Origin: Betaproteobacteria bacterium
GTDB taxonomy: Bacteria > Pseudomonadota > Gammaproteobacteria > Burkholderiales > Usitatibacteraceae
Length of the DNA: 6,969 nt
Assembly (NCBI GenBank): GCA_012274175.1
Contig: JAAOZZ010000369.1
Span: 1-6,969 of the forward strand
Direction: 5' to 3'
Within the stretch, counting starts at the first letter, position 1; the number at the start of each line of letters is the position of its first letter. The notes under the pieces were generated by a model. It was not told the origin of the DNA. It was given only the letters and a program-made list of their open reading frames with translations, and searched no databases. Below, piece after piece: positions 6,630 through 6,969 of the stretch. The position numbers and the translations under genes are program-made.

Positions 6630-6969
6630 ATGAAGATCCCCCGCCTTGCTCTCGCCGCCGCCTGCCTTGCCGGCGCGGCCCACGCCACCGACGTGAACGT
6701 GATCGGGCTCTTTCCCGGCAAGGCCGTGGTGGTCATCAACCGCGGGGCGCCGCGCACCATCTCGCGCGGCGTGCCCACCGCCGAAGGCGTGGTCCTCATC
6801 TCCTCGGACTCGAAAGGCGCGGTGCTCGAGATCGACGGCAAGCGCCAGACGCTCGAGATGGGCCAGCACTTCGAGGCGGCGTCCCAGACCGCCGCGCGCC
6901 AGACCGTCACGCTGCCCGCCGATTCCCAGGGCCAGTTCCTCGCGGACGGCATGGTCAACGGGGCGCACA
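6630..6969 (+). CDS. Periplasmic retropepsin-like (clan AA) aspartic protease homologue, N-terminal part, cut by window edge
   Basis: The ATG at 6630 opens a frame of 113 codons with no stop before the window ends. Residues 1-19 form a clear Sec signal peptide (MKIPR, a short Ala/Leu core, then AHA with cleavage before TD). The mature part begins DVNVIGLFPGKAVVVI and continues with short beta-like stretches (APRTISRGV, GVVLISSDS, AVLEIDGK). It ends near VTLPADSQGQFLADGMVNGA. This matches my recollection of bacterial retropepsin-like proteins, where a secreted N-terminal region leads into F(V/L)xDGxVNG and then the active-site DTGA, which would lie just outside the window. Function in bacteria is poorly known. 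No clear Shine-Dalgarno precedes the ATG. The alternative is an uncharacterised secreted protein without protease activity. Confidence 0.7.
   Translation, partial: MKIPRLALAAACLAGAAHATDVNVIGLFPGKAVVVINRGAPRTISRGVPTAEGVVLISSDSKGAVLEIDGKRQTLEMGQHFEAASQTAARQTVTLPADSQGQFLADGMVNGAH

Noticed and set aside
6630..6689. Lipoprotein signal in the protease-like protein (Cys at residue 12)
   Set aside because: The cysteine lies mid-way in the hydrophobic core, preceded by AAA rather than a lipobox, and a standard AHA cleavage site follows.
6233..6958. Minus-strand open frame overlapping both the amidotransferase and the protease-like gene (241 codons)
   Set aside because: Its second half is an out-of-frame reading of the amidotransferase gene and its first half is antisense to a signal-peptide-bearing gene; no domain.

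Overview
The window reads as ordinary chromosomal housekeeping DNA from a high-GC Gram-negative bacterium, most likely a betaproteobacterium or close relative. The reasons are the G+C-rich third codon positions throughout, the ribF-murJ pair diverging from rpsT, and the arginine genes following rpsT. The family matches (MurJ, S20, ArgD, ArgF, short-type ArgG, YajQ, a retropepsin-like periplasmic protease) also have a proteobacterial flavour. I see no insertion sequence, phage gene, CRISPR array, tRNA, rRNA or compositional island.

Layout. On the minus strand at the left edge are the first codons of ribF (riboflavin kinase/FAD synthetase, cut by the window), preceded two bases upstream by murJ (lipid II flippase). 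murJ diverges from rpsT (ribosomal protein S20) across a 115-bp gap. That gap holds a good sigma-70 promoter for rpsT and a -10 hexamer for murJ that overlaps it on the other strand. rpsT ends in a convincing intrinsic terminator. Immediately after it, on the plus strand, come argD, argF and argG. Each is joined to the next by a 4-base start/stop overlap, and yajQ follows 11 bases later. The three arg genes cover acetylornithine aminotransferase, ornithine carbamoyltransferase and argininosuccinate synthase, so this is most of the late arginine pathway in one translationally coupled unit. yajQ encodes a small nucleotide-binding protein of a family that includes a cyclic-di-GMP receptor.

The right end is very compact. 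yajQ converges on a minus-strand class I glutamine-amidotransferase-like gene, and the two stop codons share one CTAG. That gene is head-to-head with a plus-strand gene for a secreted, retropepsin-like aspartic protease homologue, with only two bases between the two ATG codons. The protease is cut by the window edge just before its expected active-site Asp-Thr-Gly.

No stretch over 300 bases lacks a gene. I found no evidence for an undescribed system. The points worth a second look concern regulation and gene packing: the symmetric divergent promoter, a terminator directly in front of an arg operon with no visible promoter of its own, a hairpin inside the convergent overlap, and the head-to-head starts. 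Two partial genes (ribF and the protease) sit at the window edges and are easily missed.
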